DNA of 64,000 bases from Ideonella margarita (GCF_038066635.1 NZ_JBBUTI010000008.1:124001-188000), one strand, 5' to 3'; shown: positions 8,591 to 18,900, numbered from the stretch's first letter. Notes: generated by a model not told the origin, from the sequence alone. A program made the numbers and translations.

Positions 8591-9664
8591 ATGGTCGACT
8601 ACATCGGCATGGCCGACATCCAGCGCCTGGTCCATGAACTGGGCACCGCCACCTTCATCGAACGCCTGGCCGGGCACATCGAAGCTGATTACCGCCGCTG
8701 GGGGCAGTTCGAAAAGTCCGCCCGACTGGCCAGCCACTCCGACGTCGGCGTGATCGAGCTGATGCCCACCAGCGACGGCCGCCACTACAGCTTCAAGTAT
8801 GTCAACGGCCACCCGAAGAACACGGCCGCCGGCCTGCTGACCGTGACCGCCTTCGGCGTGCTGGCCGACGTGGACACGGGCTACCCGCTGCTGCTGTCCG
8901 AGCTCACCCTGACGACCGCGCTGCGCACCGCCGCGATGTCGGCCCTGGCCGCCAAGTGGCTGGCCCGCCCGGACAGCCGCGTGATGGCCCTGATCGGCAA
9001 CGGCGCGCAGAGTGAATTCCAGGCGATCGCCTTCCACCGCATCGTCGGCATCCGCACGCTGCGCCTGTTCGACACCGACCCGGCCGCCAGCGCCAAGCTG
9101 GCCCGCAACCTGCGCAGCCTGCCGGACCTGGCCGACCTCGACATCGTCATCTGCCAGAGCACCGCCGAAGCCGTGCAGGGCGCCGACGTGGTGACCACCG
9201 TGACGGCCGACAAGCGCAACGCCACCATCCTGACGCCCGACATGGTGGCGCCGGGCATGCACCTGAATGCCGTGGGCGGCGACTGCCCCGGCAAGACGGA
9301 ATTGCACGCCGACATCCTGCTGCGCGCTGACGCCCGCGTGTTCGTTGAATACGAGCCTCAGTCGCGCATCGAAGGCGAGATCCAGCAACTGCCGGCCAGC
9401 TTCGGCGTCACCGAATTCGCTGACGTGGTGTCGGGCGACGCCCCGGGCCGCTCTGCCGCCAACGAGCTGACGGTGTTCGACTCGGTCGGCTTTGCGCTGG
9501 AAGACTTCTCTGCCCTGCACTTCCTGCACACGCTGGTGCAGGCGCAGCGCGAGGGCGTGCGCCAGATCGACCTGGTGCCGCAACTCGATGACCCGAAAGA
9601 CCTGTTCGGCGGCACGCTCGGCGCGTCCACCCCGGCCCGCAACCGCCTCAAGCGCGTGGCCTGA
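8591..9664 (+). CDS. Ornithine cyclodeaminase / mu-crystallin family protein
   Basis: 357 residues from the ATG at 8591; an upstream in-frame ATG at 8477 would add 38 residues that look non-coding. The fold is the OCD/mu-crystallin family (PF02423): YSFKYVNGHPKNT, the substrate-side Arg/Lys in LTTALRTAAMSALAAKWLA, an NAD-binding Gly motif ALIGNGAQSEFQAIAF, and the late LNAVGGDCPGKTELH stretch. True ornithine cyclodeaminase converts ornithine to proline and ammonia using NAD; close relatives make or reduce cyclic imino acids. The length and the GGDCPGKTEL segment favour the ornithine cyclodeaminase branch. It stands alone with a long leader containing an inverted repeat. Confidence 0.87.
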   Translation: MVDYIGMADIQRLVHELGTATFIERLAGHIEADYRRWGQFEKSARLASHSDVGVIELMPTSDGRHYSFKYVNGHPKNTAAGLLTVTAFGVLADVDTGYPLLLSELTLTTALRTAAMSALAAKWLARPDSRVMALIGNGAQSEFQAIAFHRIVGIRTLRLFDTDPAASAKLARNLRSLPDLADLDIVICQSTAEAVQGADVVTTVTADKRNATILTPDMVAPGMHLNAVGGDCPGKTELHADILLRADARVFVEYEPQSRIEGEIQQLPASFGVTEFADVVSGDAPGRSAANELTVFDSVGFALEDFSALHFLHTLVQAQREGVRQIDLVPQLDDPKDLFGGTLGASTPARNRLKRVA

Positions 9665-9693
9665 AGGCCCTCGGGCTGCAGGGCCTGGCTTGG

Positions 9694-9724
9694 CCCTGGC
9701 CCGGCTTCAGCCCTGGCCCGGCTT
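9694..9724. repeat. Two direct copies of a 14-bp unit
   Basis: CCCTGGCCCGGCTT occurs at 9694-9707 and again at 9711-9724 (17-bp period), in the gap between two convergent genes and reaching the first base of the exonuclease stop codon. It is probably a slippage product in GC-rich spacer DNA. Confidence 0.6.
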
Positions 9725-10389
9725 TAACTCTGGCCCAGCAGCGCGCGCAGCTTCACGAAGGCCAGCGCGGCCATGGTGGCGTCGTTCACCGCGTCGTGCG
9801 CCTGCCGTGTGGGCAGGGCCAGGTCGGCCATCAGCGTCGATAGGCGCAAATCGATGCTGGCGCCGTGCTGGTAGGGCGGCAATGAGCGCTGCTTCCAGTC
9901 GTAATACAGCGCCGAGACCTCGATCTGGCGCTGCGGCAGCCGCACCCCCAGCATCGGGAAGATGGCGCGGTTGATCAGCGCCACATCGAACTCCAGGTAG
10001 TAGCCCACCAGCGGCCGCGGGCCGATGAACTGCAGCAACTGGTGCATGGCTTCATCAGGCGCCAGGCCACCGGCCACGTCCTGCTCCCGCAGGCCGTGCA
10101 CCTTCACGGCATCAGCCGCAATCGCCCGGCTCGGCTTGACCAGCACGCTGAAGCGCTCGCTGGTGAGCACCCGGTTGCCCTTGATGCGCACCGCACCGAT
10201 GGCGATGATCTGATCGCGCTGCGGGTTCAGGCCGGTAGTCTCGCAATCCACCGACACCCACTCGTCGGGCGGCGGCGTGTCATAGAGGTGTCGCAGGCGC
10301 TGGTCCGCCAGGTGCCACAACATCCACGCGCGGTGCAGGCGGCGCCAGGGCGCCAGCCACAGCGGCAGCGGCTTCAGGCCCGCACTCAC
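9724..10389 (-). CDS. DEDDh-type 3'-5' exonuclease (DnaQ-like)
   Basis: 221 residues. The three exonuclease motifs are visible: Exo I SVDCETTGLNP (Asp, Glu), Exo II LVGYYLEFDVALIN (Asp), and Exo III QAHDAVNDATMAAL with the HxxxxD pair of the DEDDh subgroup. The epsilon-family domain runs from about residue 43 to the end, with a basic, Trp-rich N-terminal extension of about 40 residues. The start codon overlaps the stop of the upstream DUF294 gene by 4 bp (ATGA), so the two are co-translated. This pairing recurs in Burkholderiales and other proteobacteria, but the shared function is not established. It is not the polymerase III epsilon subunit itself, which is usually longer and encoded near rnhA. 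Confidence 0.87.
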   Translation of the reverse strand: MSAGLKPLPLWLAPWRRLHRAWMLWHLADQRLRHLYDTPPPDEWVSVDCETTGLNPQRDQIIAIGAVRIKGNRVLTSERFSVLVKPSRAIAADAVKVHGLREQDVAGGLAPDEAMHQLLQFIGPRPLVGYYLEFDVALINRAIFPMLGVRLPQRQIEVSALYYDWKQRSLPPYQHGASIDLRLSTLMADLALPTRQAHDAVNDATMAALAFVKLRALLGQS

Positions 10390-12254
10390 AGCATGTCCAG
10401 CCGGAAGCGCTGGCCCAGCATCGTGCGGAAGCGCTTGACCACGCCGAGCGTGTCCTTCAGCAAGTCGCGGTCAAGGCTGGAGAGCCGCGATACGCTGATG
10501 CCCGAATAAGGCTGCCCGCTGTCCAGCGCTTCGAGACCGGCCTTCAGCCGCAGGCCCATGAAGAAGTGCAGGCTGTCGATGAGGGCGGTGGCCAGGTCCG
10601 GCGGCAGGCGCTGGTCAGCCGCCAGTGCTTCGATGCGCGCCACCGTGCCGGTGGCCGTGATGCGGTGGGCCAGCGCCAGGCTGCGCACGCCGTGCACCAG
10701 CGGAAAGAGACCGGCCTTCTTGATGTCGAGCCGCTCCTCGCCGTCGCCCAGCGTCAGCCAACGCATCCACCAGCCCTGGCCGGCATCAAAGGCGTCGATG
10801 GCCGAGGCGAAGCGGGCCATCATCGCGTCGTTGTCCAGCACGCTCTGGAACAGCTCCTGCCGCAGGCCTTCCAGCAAGCTGCCATCGCCACTCACGGCAT
10901 GCGCGTCGATGAAGATGGCCAGCGCCATCAGGCTTTCGACATCGGGCGCAAACAGCCAGCGGCGCACGGTCTGTGCAAACACCGTGGCGCCATGCCGCCA
11001 AGCCGGGTTGCTGAGCATGATGCGACCCGGGCATTCGGGGTAGCCGAACTCGGCCAGCACCTTGGAAAACCGCTCGCAGATCTCCGCCAGATCCGCCGGT
11101 GGCTCGTAGCCATCGCGCAGCACCAGGCCGTTGTCCTGGTCGGTGCGCAGCAACTGCTCGCCCCGGCCCTCGCTGCCCATCACGAACAGGCAGCTGTTGG
11201 CCACCAGCGCGGGCGGCGCGATCTGCCGCCAGGCGGCGTCGAACAGCAAGGCATTGAGCTCCTGCACCAGTCGCGCGATGAGCCGCACGGGTGTTCCGCC
11301 CCGGTGCAGCAGGCCGATCAGGTGCTGCACCTGGCCCGCGGCCACGGCCAGCGCAGCCAGGTCGGTGGCCTCCATGATCTGCCGGGTGATCAGGTACGAG
11401 TGGTTCGACAGGAAGCTCAGCAAGTCCAGCTGATCGAGCGTGCCGAGGATGCGTTCACCGCCCGCCCCATCGGGCTCGGCCACCACCACCCGGCGCACCG
11501 TGTGGCGGATCATCACGGCCTGGGCATCAAACAGGTAGGCATCGGGCCGCACGCGCACCAGCGTGAAGGAGGCGAGCTCACCGACCGGCAGGGTGTCGAG
11601 CGGCCGGCCAGCCAGGATGGCGCGCTGCAGACCGGTGGTGGTGAAGATGCCCAGCCGGGGCGGCTGGCTGCGGGCGTCATGCACCAGCACGTGGTCGGTG
11701 CGCTGGGCGCTGAACAGGCGCACCACGCTGACGATGTCGGTGTCTGCCGGCACCGTGTGCACCGGCCGCACGCTGGCCTCGGCCACGCGGGCCAGCGCCA
11801 GCGATTGCAACTCATGCTGGCTGCCGCGCCGTGCCAGCGCACCGAGCTTGTTCGACAGATCCGCAAACAGCAGCGCGCCAAACGTCGCATTGCTGGCGAT
11901 CAGGGCCATCACGGTGCTGCGGGCCAGCTGGTAGGCCAGCACCTCCTCGGTGGCAACAAACCGGCTGGCCACCTGACCGGCCACCAGCGCGCGGCCGTCG
12001 AAGCTGTCGTCCGGGCCGTAGCTGGCCACCACCTGGTCGCCGTCAAGCTGGTCGACATGGCCCTTGATGATGACGAACAGACAGGCCGGCTCCACACCCA
12101 GCTCCAGCGCCACGTCACCGGCGCGCAGGTAGGCGATGTCGACGTGGTCACGCACGGCCTGGCGCTCGTCGCTGCTCAGGCAATCGAAAGGCGACAAGGC
12201 GAAGTTGAAGGCGCTGGGCACGAGCGGGGCTTCCAGAAGCGGGCAATCGACCAT
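10386..12254 (-). CDS. cNMP-binding / CBS-pair / DUF294 nucleotidyltransferase-like protein
   Basis: 622 residues from the ATG at 12252-12254; an upstream ATG at 12305 would add 17 residues and cannot be excluded. Domains in order: a cyclic-nucleotide-binding beta-barrel (about 20-130), two CBS motifs (about 155-290, with TDHVLVHDARSQPPRLGIFT), a DUF294 nucleotidyltransferase-like domain with FVMGSEGRGEQLLRTDQDN (Gly-Ser and Asp-x-Asp), and a helical DUF294 C-terminal domain. The layout suggests ligand-controlled nucleotidyl transfer to a protein, as in the GlnD-like DUF294 group, but the target is unknown. The downstream DnaQ-like exonuclease overlaps by 4 bp. Its start is about 100 bp from the divergent PhoD gene. 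Confidence 0.86.
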   Translation of the reverse strand: MVDCPLLEAPLVPSAFNFALSPFDCLSSDERQAVRDHVDIAYLRAGDVALELGVEPACLFVIIKGHVDQLDGDQVVASYGPDDSFDGRALVAGQVASRFVATEEVLAYQLARSTVMALIASNATFGALLFADLSNKLGALARRGSQHELQSLALARVAEASVRPVHTVPADTDIVSVVRLFSAQRTDHVLVHDARSQPPRLGIFTTTGLQRAILAGRPLDTLPVGELASFTLVRVRPDAYLFDAQAVMIRHTVRRVVVAEPDGAGGERILGTLDQLDLLSFLSNHSYLITRQIMEATDLAALAVAAGQVQHLIGLLHRGGTPVRLIARLVQELNALLFDAAWRQIAPPALVANSCLFVMGSEGRGEQLLRTDQDNGLVLRDGYEPPADLAEICERFSKVLAEFGYPECPGRIMLSNPAWRHGATVFAQTVRRWLFAPDVESLMALAIFIDAHAVSGDGSLLEGLRQELFQSVLDNDAMMARFASAIDAFDAGQGWWMRWLTLGDGEERLDIKKAGLFPLVHGVRSLALAHRITATGTVARIEALAADQRLPPDLATALIDSLHFFMGLRLKAGLEALDSGQPYSGISVSRLSSLDRDLLKDTLGVVKRFRTMLGQRFRLDML

Positions 12255-12351
12255 TGTGCGCAGCCATGCCTGACGCGGGCCTGTTCCAGCGCAAGCCTGT
12301 CGCATTCACCAGAGGCCCCCGCAAGGTCGGGCCTTCTGCACAATCCAGCCC

Positions 12352-13881
12352 ATGAACACGCTTGATTCGCTGCAGCGACGCCACTGGCTGGGCGCGGCCC
12401 TGGCCACCGGCCTGGCACCGGCCTTTCTCCGGCATGCCTGGGCGGCCGACCAGCCCCGCTTCGCGCAGGGTGTGGCGAGCGGCTTTCCGAGGCCCGACGG
12501 CATGGTGCTGTGGACCCGCCTGACCGGCCCCGACCTGCCCGAGCGGGTGGAGGTGCAGTGGGAAGTGGCGCATGACGAACGCTTCAGCCAAATGGTGGCC
12601 AAGGGCACCTGCACGGCGGAGGCCGCCTGGGCCCACAGCGTGCACGCCGAGCCCGCAGGCCTGGCGCCCGACCGCTGGTACTTCTACCGCTTCCGCGCCC
12701 TCGGCGACCAGAGCTCCGTCGGCCGCACCCGCAGCACGCCCGCGCCTGACGCGGTGCGGCCGCTGCGCTTCGTGATCGCCAGCTGCCAGCGTTATGACGC
12801 CGGCCACTTCGCCGCCTGGCGCCAGGCCGTGACCGACGCGCCCGACCTGGTCGTGTTCCTCGGCGACTACATCTACGAATACGCCTCGCGCGCCGATGCG
12901 CTGCGGCGCCACGAGGGCGGCGCCGCAGTCACGCTCGATCAATACCGGGCGCGCTACGCCACCTACCAGTCTGACCCCCTGCTGCAGGCCGCCCACGCCG
13001 CCTGCCCCTGGGTCAGCATCTGGGACGACCACGAGGTGGAAAACGACTATGCCGGCCTGCAGAGCCAGACGCTGGATCCGGCCTTCCGCTTTCGGCGCAG
13101 CGCCGCCTACCAGGCCCACTGGGAGCACCTGCCCTACCCGCAGGCGCTGCGGCCGGACCGCGGCGAAGCCCGCATCCACGGCACGCTCGACTGGGGCGCG
13201 CTGGCGCGGCTTATCCGTCTGGACGGACGGCAGTTCCGCGACCCGCAGGTGTGCCCCAAGCCCGGCCGTGGCGGCTCGAACACGCTGACGCGGCAAGCCT
13301 GCCCGGCTTTTGATGAGCCCGGCCGCAGCCTGCTGGGCCGCCCGCAGGAGCAGTGGCTGGCCAACGCCTGGGACGACCGCCGCCCCTGGAACCTGCTGGC
13401 CCAGCCCACGCTGATGTCGCCTTTCAGCTGGACCGACCCCGGCGCCCCGGAAGGCGGCACCTGGTGGACCGACGGCTGGGACGGCTACGCGCCGGCCCGC
13501 CAACGGCTGCTGGATGACCTGGCTGCGCGGCGCGTGGCCAATGCCGTGGTGCTGGGGGGTGACGTGCACACCCACTATGTCAGCCAGCTGCACCGGGTGG
13601 CGCGTGACCCCGCCTCGCCCATCCTCGCCAGCGAGTTCTGCGGCAGCTCCATCACCAGCCCGTCGCTGCCGCAGTCGCGGGTGGCCGGTGCGCTGCCGTT
13701 CAATCCGCATGTGCTGTATGGCCGGGCCGACCAGCGCGGCACGATCAGCTTCGTGCTGACGCCGCAGCGCCTGGAAGCCACGCTCACGGCTGTGGACAAC
13801 CTGGCCGATCCAGCCAGCCCGGTGCGGGTGGCGGCGCGCTATGTGGTGGAGGCGGGCAAGCCGGGGCCGGTGGCGGCTTGA
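12352..13881 (+). CDS. phoD: PhoD-family alkaline phosphatase / phosphodiesterase
   Basis: 509 residues. The N-terminus has a twin-arginine motif (LQRRHWLGAALATG) with cleavage likely near HAWA, fitting Tat export. The N-terminal PhoD_N domain (GVASGFPRPDGMVLWTRL) is followed by the metallophosphatase domain: FVIASCQRYD, VVFLGDYIYEYA, SIWDDHEVENDY and VVLGGDVHTHYV provide the metal-binding Asp, Asn and His residues. It releases phosphate from mono- or diesters in the periplasm or outside the cell. A CACAAT hexamer ends 7 nt before the ATG with no ribosome-binding site, so a leaderless transcript is possible. I saw no convincing Pho box. Confidence 0.9.
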   Translation: MNTLDSLQRRHWLGAALATGLAPAFLRHAWAADQPRFAQGVASGFPRPDGMVLWTRLTGPDLPERVEVQWEVAHDERFSQMVAKGTCTAEAAWAHSVHAEPAGLAPDRWYFYRFRALGDQSSVGRTRSTPAPDAVRPLRFVIASCQRYDAGHFAAWRQAVTDAPDLVVFLGDYIYEYASRADALRRHEGGAAVTLDQYRARYATYQSDPLLQAAHAACPWVSIWDDHEVENDYAGLQSQTLDPAFRFRRSAAYQAHWEHLPYPQALRPDRGEARIHGTLDWGALARLIRLDGRQFRDPQVCPKPGRGGSNTLTRQACPAFDEPGRSLLGRPQEQWLANAWDDRRPWNLLAQPTLMSPFSWTDPGAPEGGTWWTDGWDGYAPARQRLLDDLAARRVANAVVLGGDVHTHYVSQLHRVARDPASPILASEFCGSSITSPSLPQSRVAGALPFNPHVLYGRADQRGTISFVLTPQRLEATLTAVDNLADPASPVRVAARYVVEAGKPGPVAA

Positions 13882-13916
13882 GCCGACCGGCGTTCAAAGC
13901 CAGACAACAAACGGCC

Positions 13917-13932
13917 GTCGCCGAACGGCGAC
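13917..13932. promoter_or_regulatory. Short perfect palindrome after phoD
   Basis: GTCGCCG-AA-CGGCGAC is a 7-2-7 perfect inverted repeat in the 222-bp gap between phoD and the orphan secreted protein gene. No T-run follows, so it is a poor intrinsic terminator. It could be a transcript-end hairpin or an operator. The rest of the gap shows no ORF worth calling. Confidence 0.3.
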
Positions 13933-14103
13933 AAAACCCGTTCAACGCCGTGAAAGCCGCGCTCCGTCCATCGTCCCGATAGCCGATACCCAGCGGCGGG
14001 CCGCGGGGCTAAGGTGCAGCCTCCCCGCCGAACCGTGGCCAAAGCAGCCACGGGCGTGCGGCACAAGAAGACAACTGCCCAGCACACCAACCACAGCAGC
14101 ACT

Positions 14104-15132
14104 ATGAACTTCAAATCCACCGCCCTGGCCGCTCTGGCCACCCTGACCCTGCCGATGGCCGCCCAGGCCGCCGTTGGCGCCGCCAACTGCCCGGGCCTGA
14201 AGACGGGCGACTATGTCGCGCTGGGTCCGTTCGACGGCGACGTGACGACCCGCGTGGAGCCCGTGGGCCTTGATGCCACGACCCTGGTGGTGACCACGCC
14301 CGACGGCCCCAAGCAGCTGACGGCCGACGCCGACAAGTGCGCGTTCACCACGCCCGAAGGCCTGGCCCTGCGCGTGGCCAACACCTCGGGCGTGTTCCTG
14401 GTGACCGGCGAAAACGGCGGCGCCCTGGTGGTGCCCAAGCAGGTCGTGGCCCGCAAGGCCCTGGCCGGCACCTGGAACTACATGCGCCAGGAACAAGGCA
14501 CCGACGGCATCCTGCACACCTACAACGGCAAGCTGGAAGTGACCGCCACCGGCCGCGTCACCGGCACCAACTGTGACAGCGCCGGTCTGAACTGCGGCAC
14601 GCAGTTCAAGCTCGGCACGCTGGTGGCTGAAGCTGCCGGCGGCTTCTCGGTGACCAACCCCGAAGGCGTGCGGACCTGGCTGTTCCCGATCAAGAGCAAG
14701 GACGGCTCGCTGGCCATGATCGGCGTGGACCCGGAAGCCACCCTCGGCGCCATCACCGTGCTGGCCCAGGCCAGGCCACTGGCCCTGCCGACCGCCGGCG
14801 ACAAGTTCGCCAACTGGGACAAGCAGTTCCCGGGCAACGGCACCTACTCGCCGCTGGCCGCTTACAGCTACCGCATCCTGTCGACCGACCCGACGACCAA
14901 CAGCTTCGTGCGCCGCCGCACCGAAGACTGCCGCAAGGAAACCTGGGTGGTGAACAGCGGCCGTGACGGCCTGCAGTTCCGCAAGCCCGGCTCCAGCACC
15001 CTGTGCGACGGCAGCGTGGCGTCGTACGGCGCGAACCTGGTGATGAACCTGCGTTCGAGCTTCGGCTTCTCGGTCTATGGCTACGAATCGACCAACACGC
15101 ATTACTTCGGCATGTCGATCGCCCGTCCCTGA
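14104..15132 (+). CDS. Secreted protein of unknown function
   Basis: 342 residues. I do not recognise a family. A typical Sec signal peptide is present (MNFKSTALAALATLTLPMAA, cleavage near AQAA at about residue 20). The mature part is rich in Thr, Gly, Ala and Val with alternating strands, suggesting a beta-rich periplasmic or secreted fold. It has several Cys (for example NCPGL, KCAFT, NCDSAGLNCGTQ, DCRKE, STLCDG) that could form disulfides. The C-terminal third contains a YSYRILSTDPTTNSF segment. The ATG at 14104 is placed just before the signal peptide; an upstream in-frame extension to 14014 looks non-coding. Convergent with the Nit-type hydrolase gene. Confidence 0.75.
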   Translation: MNFKSTALAALATLTLPMAAQAAVGAANCPGLKTGDYVALGPFDGDVTTRVEPVGLDATTLVVTTPDGPKQLTADADKCAFTTPEGLALRVANTSGVFLVTGENGGALVVPKQVVARKALAGTWNYMRQEQGTDGILHTYNGKLEVTATGRVTGTNCDSAGLNCGTQFKLGTLVAEAAGGFSVTNPEGVRTWLFPIKSKDGSLAMIGVDPEATLGAITVLAQARPLALPTAGDKFANWDKQFPGNGTYSPLAAYSYRILSTDPTTNSFVRRRTEDCRKETWVVNSGRDGLQFRKPGSSTLCDGSVASYGANLVMNLRSSFGFSVYGYESTNTHYFGMSIARP

Positions 15133-15135
15133 TCG

Positions 15136-15936
15136 TCAGAGACGCCGGTGCGCCAGCGCCGGCAACTGGCTTCGCACGGCATCGCGCCGTGCGAGGCTCA
15201 CTTCTCCCTGGGCCAACCCCGGCCCTTCGGCCAGCACGGCTTGAACCTCGCCCCAGGGGTCGATCACCATGCTGTGCCCCCAGGTGCGGCGGCCGTTTTC
15301 ATGCAGCCCGCCTTGGGCCACGGCCAGCACCGTGCACTGGTTTTCCACGGCGCGCGCGCGCAGCAGCAGCTCCCAGTGGGCCTGGCCCGTGGTGTAGGTG
15401 AAGGCCGCAGGCACCACCAGCAGATCACACGGCGGGTGCATCAGCTGCCGGTACAGCTCGGGGAAGCGCAGGTCGTAGCAGATCGACAAGCCCACCCGCA
15501 GGCCATCGGCCTCAAACGCCACCAGCGTGTCCCCGGCTTCCAGCACGCGGGCCTCGTCGTAGCTCTCGCGGCCGTTGTCGAAGGCGAACAGGTGGATCTT
15601 GTCGTAGCGGGCCACGCGCTCGCCTTGCGGGTTCCAGACGCAGCAGGCATTGCGCACCCGGCCCGGCGTGGCGGCGAGTAGCGGCAGCGTGCCACCCACC
15701 AGCCACACGCCGTGCCGCGCCGCGGCTTCTGCCAGTGCGTTCTGGATCGGGCCGTCGCCGTCGCGCTCGGCGATACGCAGCTTGTCGTCATCACGCAGGC
15801 CCATCAGGCAGAAGTACTCGGGCAGCGCCAGCAGGCGCGCACCGGCATCGGCCGCCTGGGCGATCAACTGCCGGGCGGTGTCGAGATTGCGGTCCACGTC
15901 AGGCGTGGAGACCATTTGCAGCGCAGCGATGTTCAT
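15136..15936 (-). CDS. Carbon-nitrogen hydrolase, Nit1/omega-amidase type
   Basis: 266 residues from the ATG at 15934-15936, which matches the family start MNIAALQMVSTPDVDRNL. A GTG at 15972 would overlap the upstream yhdP stop and add 12 residues. The Glu-Lys-Cys triad of the nitrilase superfamily is visible: E40 in ALPEYF, K113 in YDKIHLF and C153 in SICYDLRFPELYR. Family members of this group (Nit1, YafV-like) act as omega-amidases or deaminated-glutathione amidases in metabolite repair. The gene follows yhdP by 32 bp, an arrangement common in betaproteobacteria. A TATGCT hexamer 6 nt before the ATG may add a leaderless start. Confidence 0.88.
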   Translation of the reverse strand: MNIAALQMVSTPDVDRNLDTARQLIAQAADAGARLLALPEYFCLMGLRDDDKLRIAERDGDGPIQNALAEAAARHGVWLVGGTLPLLAATPGRVRNACCVWNPQGERVARYDKIHLFAFDNGRESYDEARVLEAGDTLVAFEADGLRVGLSICYDLRFPELYRQLMHPPCDLLVVPAAFTYTTGQAHWELLLRARAVENQCTVLAVAQGGLHENGRRTWGHSMVIDPWGEVQAVLAEGPGLAQGEVSLARRDAVRSQLPALAHRRL

Positions 15937-15968
15937 GCCTGAAGCATAGCCGCAGGCCTGCGCCACGG

Positions 15969-18900
15969 TCACGGCATGCGGGGGGGCGCACTGGCCGCAG
16001 CCGCCGGGGCTGCGGTCGCCGGCTCTTCGGTGTCGGGTATCGGCGAGTTGGCGTTGCGCTCGATCGCCGTGACCTGCGGGTCGGACCAGGCCCCGGTGAC
16101 CTGGAATTCACGCGTGCTGGCCTGCATCAGCGGCTTGCGCAGAAACACCTGCGCCAGGAAGGTGCCCAGGCCAATCGCCGGGTTGATGGTGGCGTAGTAG
16201 AGCGATGCGGTGCCGGCATTGAGTTCAGGCACCACATACATGTGCAGATCCTGGGTTTCACGCCGCAGGTCGGCCTGGCCTTCCACCAGCACGACCGCCT
16301 GCACGCCGCGGATGCGCAGGTTGCGGGTGCGCGCCAGGCCGTCAGCCAGCGTCACGTCGCCGCCCACGCTGTCGAAGCTGAAGCCCTGCTGGAACACATC
16401 GCGGAAGTCCAGCAGGAAGCGCCGCGGCAGCGACTGCAGGCTCAGCACGCCCAGCACCCGCGCTGCGCCCAGCTCGGCCTTGAGGAATTGCCCGCCCTCG
16501 AGCTGCATGTTCATGCTGCCGGTCATGGCCGACCAGTCAGGCGCCAGCGGCGAGCCGTTCCAGGCCAGCTGGCCCTGCATGCGGCCCTTGCCGCCGCGCA
16601 CCACGCCGCCCATCCCCAGGCGGTCGAGCAAGGCGCCGCCATCAGACATGTCGAGTTTGAAGTCCATCGTCATGCGCCGGCGGGCGCCGCCCACCCACTG
16701 GCCGCTGCCGCTCAGGCGCGCCTCGGGCACCCCCAGGCTGAAGCGCGAGAGGCGCCAGTCGCGGCCGTCCACGCCACGCACCTGGGCTTCCACTTCCAGC
16801 CGGCCCAGCTTGCGGCCGCGCAGCTCGAAATCGTCGACCACGATGTCCAGCGCCGGCACGCTGCTGGAGGCCTGGTCAAGCAGGCTGTCGACCGCGTCGG
16901 CGTCCGACGGTGGCAGCGCCAGCCGTGACAGCCGGGCATGGAAGCGCGCGGCCTGCGTGCCGGCCGCCGGCTTGAACTCCAGCTGGCCCTGCGCCTGCTC
17001 GCTCTGCACCGTGGCCCGCCACAGGGCGCCGTCGGTGCCCTGGCGGTGCTGGGCCTCGATCTGCACTTGCCGCAGCGTGCGTCCTTCCACCAGCAGCTCG
17101 CTGGCCCGCAACTGCACATCGGTGGGCTGGTAGCTGGCCAGCGCCTGCGCGCTGAAGCCGTCTGCCGATGCAGCAGCCGCCGGGCCTTGCAGCGCACGGG
17201 CCAGCTCCGACCACGCATCCACGTTCAGTGCCCCCACCTTCAGATGGGCCAGCACCTGGCCCGGGGCGGGCGCGGGCAGCGGCTCACCCACGGCCACCGC
17301 GCCGCGTTGCACGCGCGGCCAGGGGCCGGTCAGATCACGCTGGAATTCGGCCTGGGCCTGGCTGCCCAGCTCCACGCGCAAGGTGTCGCGGCTGCCGACC
17401 GGGTCACCGGACAACACCGTTTGCACCCGCAACGGCCAGCTCACCTCGGCCGGCTTGTGCAGGGGCGCGGGCAAATCCAGCGCCATGCCGATCAGCGGGC
17501 TGGTGAGCGTGAACTCCGGCTTGCTGCCGCGCAGCGCCAGTTGCAACCGGTACGGCGCGTGGCCGCTCATGCGCTCCGCCAGCCGCTGCAGCCCGCCCAG
17601 CTCGGGCGACTTGCGCAGCGCCTCGGCCGTGGCCTGGCCTTGCAGGTTGAACTTGAGGCTGCCGTCAGCGCCCAGGCCGCCGTCCAGCGTGGCGTCGCCG
17701 CCCAGCACGCGCACCGCCAGGTTGTTCAGCGAAAACGCCTTGTCGGAAAAATCGATGCGGCCCTTGGTGCCGGCGAACAGCGGCAGGTCAGGCCGGATGC
17801 GCACATCACTGCCGGCCAGCTGCAACTGGCCCTTCACGGTGGTGCGCGCGCTGTCATCCAGCGGAATCGACAGGCCCAGCTTCAGGTCCATGTTGCCAGT
17901 GGCGGTGGTGTCGCGCAGCGCGTTCTGCAGCCAGCTGCCGATGGGCGTGGCCGCCACGTAGTGCAGGCCATCAGCCACCGGGCCGCGCACCTGACCATCA
18001 AGCACCAGCACGGGCTGGTGCAGCAAGTCCTTGATGCCGCCATTCACGCCACGCAGCTCGCTGCCCCAGATGCGACCCTGGGCCCCGCGGATGCTCATGC
18101 TGGCCTTGTCGAACACCAGTTCGCCCTGCACCTGGGTGAAGGCCGGCCAGGCGGGGTCACCATGATCGTTGCCCGGCACATAGGCCAGCGTCACCCCCTC
18201 CACGCGGCCGGCGATGCGGAAATCACCATCACGGCTGCGGTCAAACGGGAAGCGCCAGAGGTCGCCCCGCACCTTGAAGTTCAGGTTGCTGACGGTGCCC
18301 TCACGCACCGCCTGGGTGACGTACTGGCGCACGTCGGCGCCAATGCCCACCGGCAGGTAACGCGCCACCTTCACGGCCGCGCCCTTGCGCACCACGCCCG
18401 TCAACTCGATCAGGCCGGGGAAGCGCCCGCCCGTGCCAAAACCCGTGCCGTCACCGGTGCGCCAGCGGGCCTGCAGCTCGCCCTGGGCATCGGCATTGGC
18501 GAACTGCACATCATTCACCTGCAACTCGATGGCGGGTGGTGGCATCACCCCAGGCGCCGCACCAGCCACCGGCTTGCCCGGCTTGATCTGCCAATTCAGG
18601 CGGCTGCTGAAATGGGTCAGCGGCACCACCGGGTCTTCAAACACGCCGGGCAGATCAAGCGCGCCATCGGTCAGGGTGAGCCGCGCCAGGCCACCGGCTT
18701 CATGGGCGTCGATCACCAGGCTGGCATCGCGCCACCCCGGCCGGCCCACGCCACCCGCTTCCGATGACGCCAGCGAGGCGATGGACAAGCCGTCGATCTG
18801 GCCGCGCACGCGGTATTTGCTCGGCGCTTCGGGGCTGCCGGTCCATTGCACCTGCAGGCCGCTCAGCACGCCTTCGGGCGCGGTGTCTTCCAGGCCCTGG

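Noticed and set aside
14014..14103. Earlier start for the orphan secreted protein
   Set aside because: Would put 30 residues before a well-formed signal peptide.
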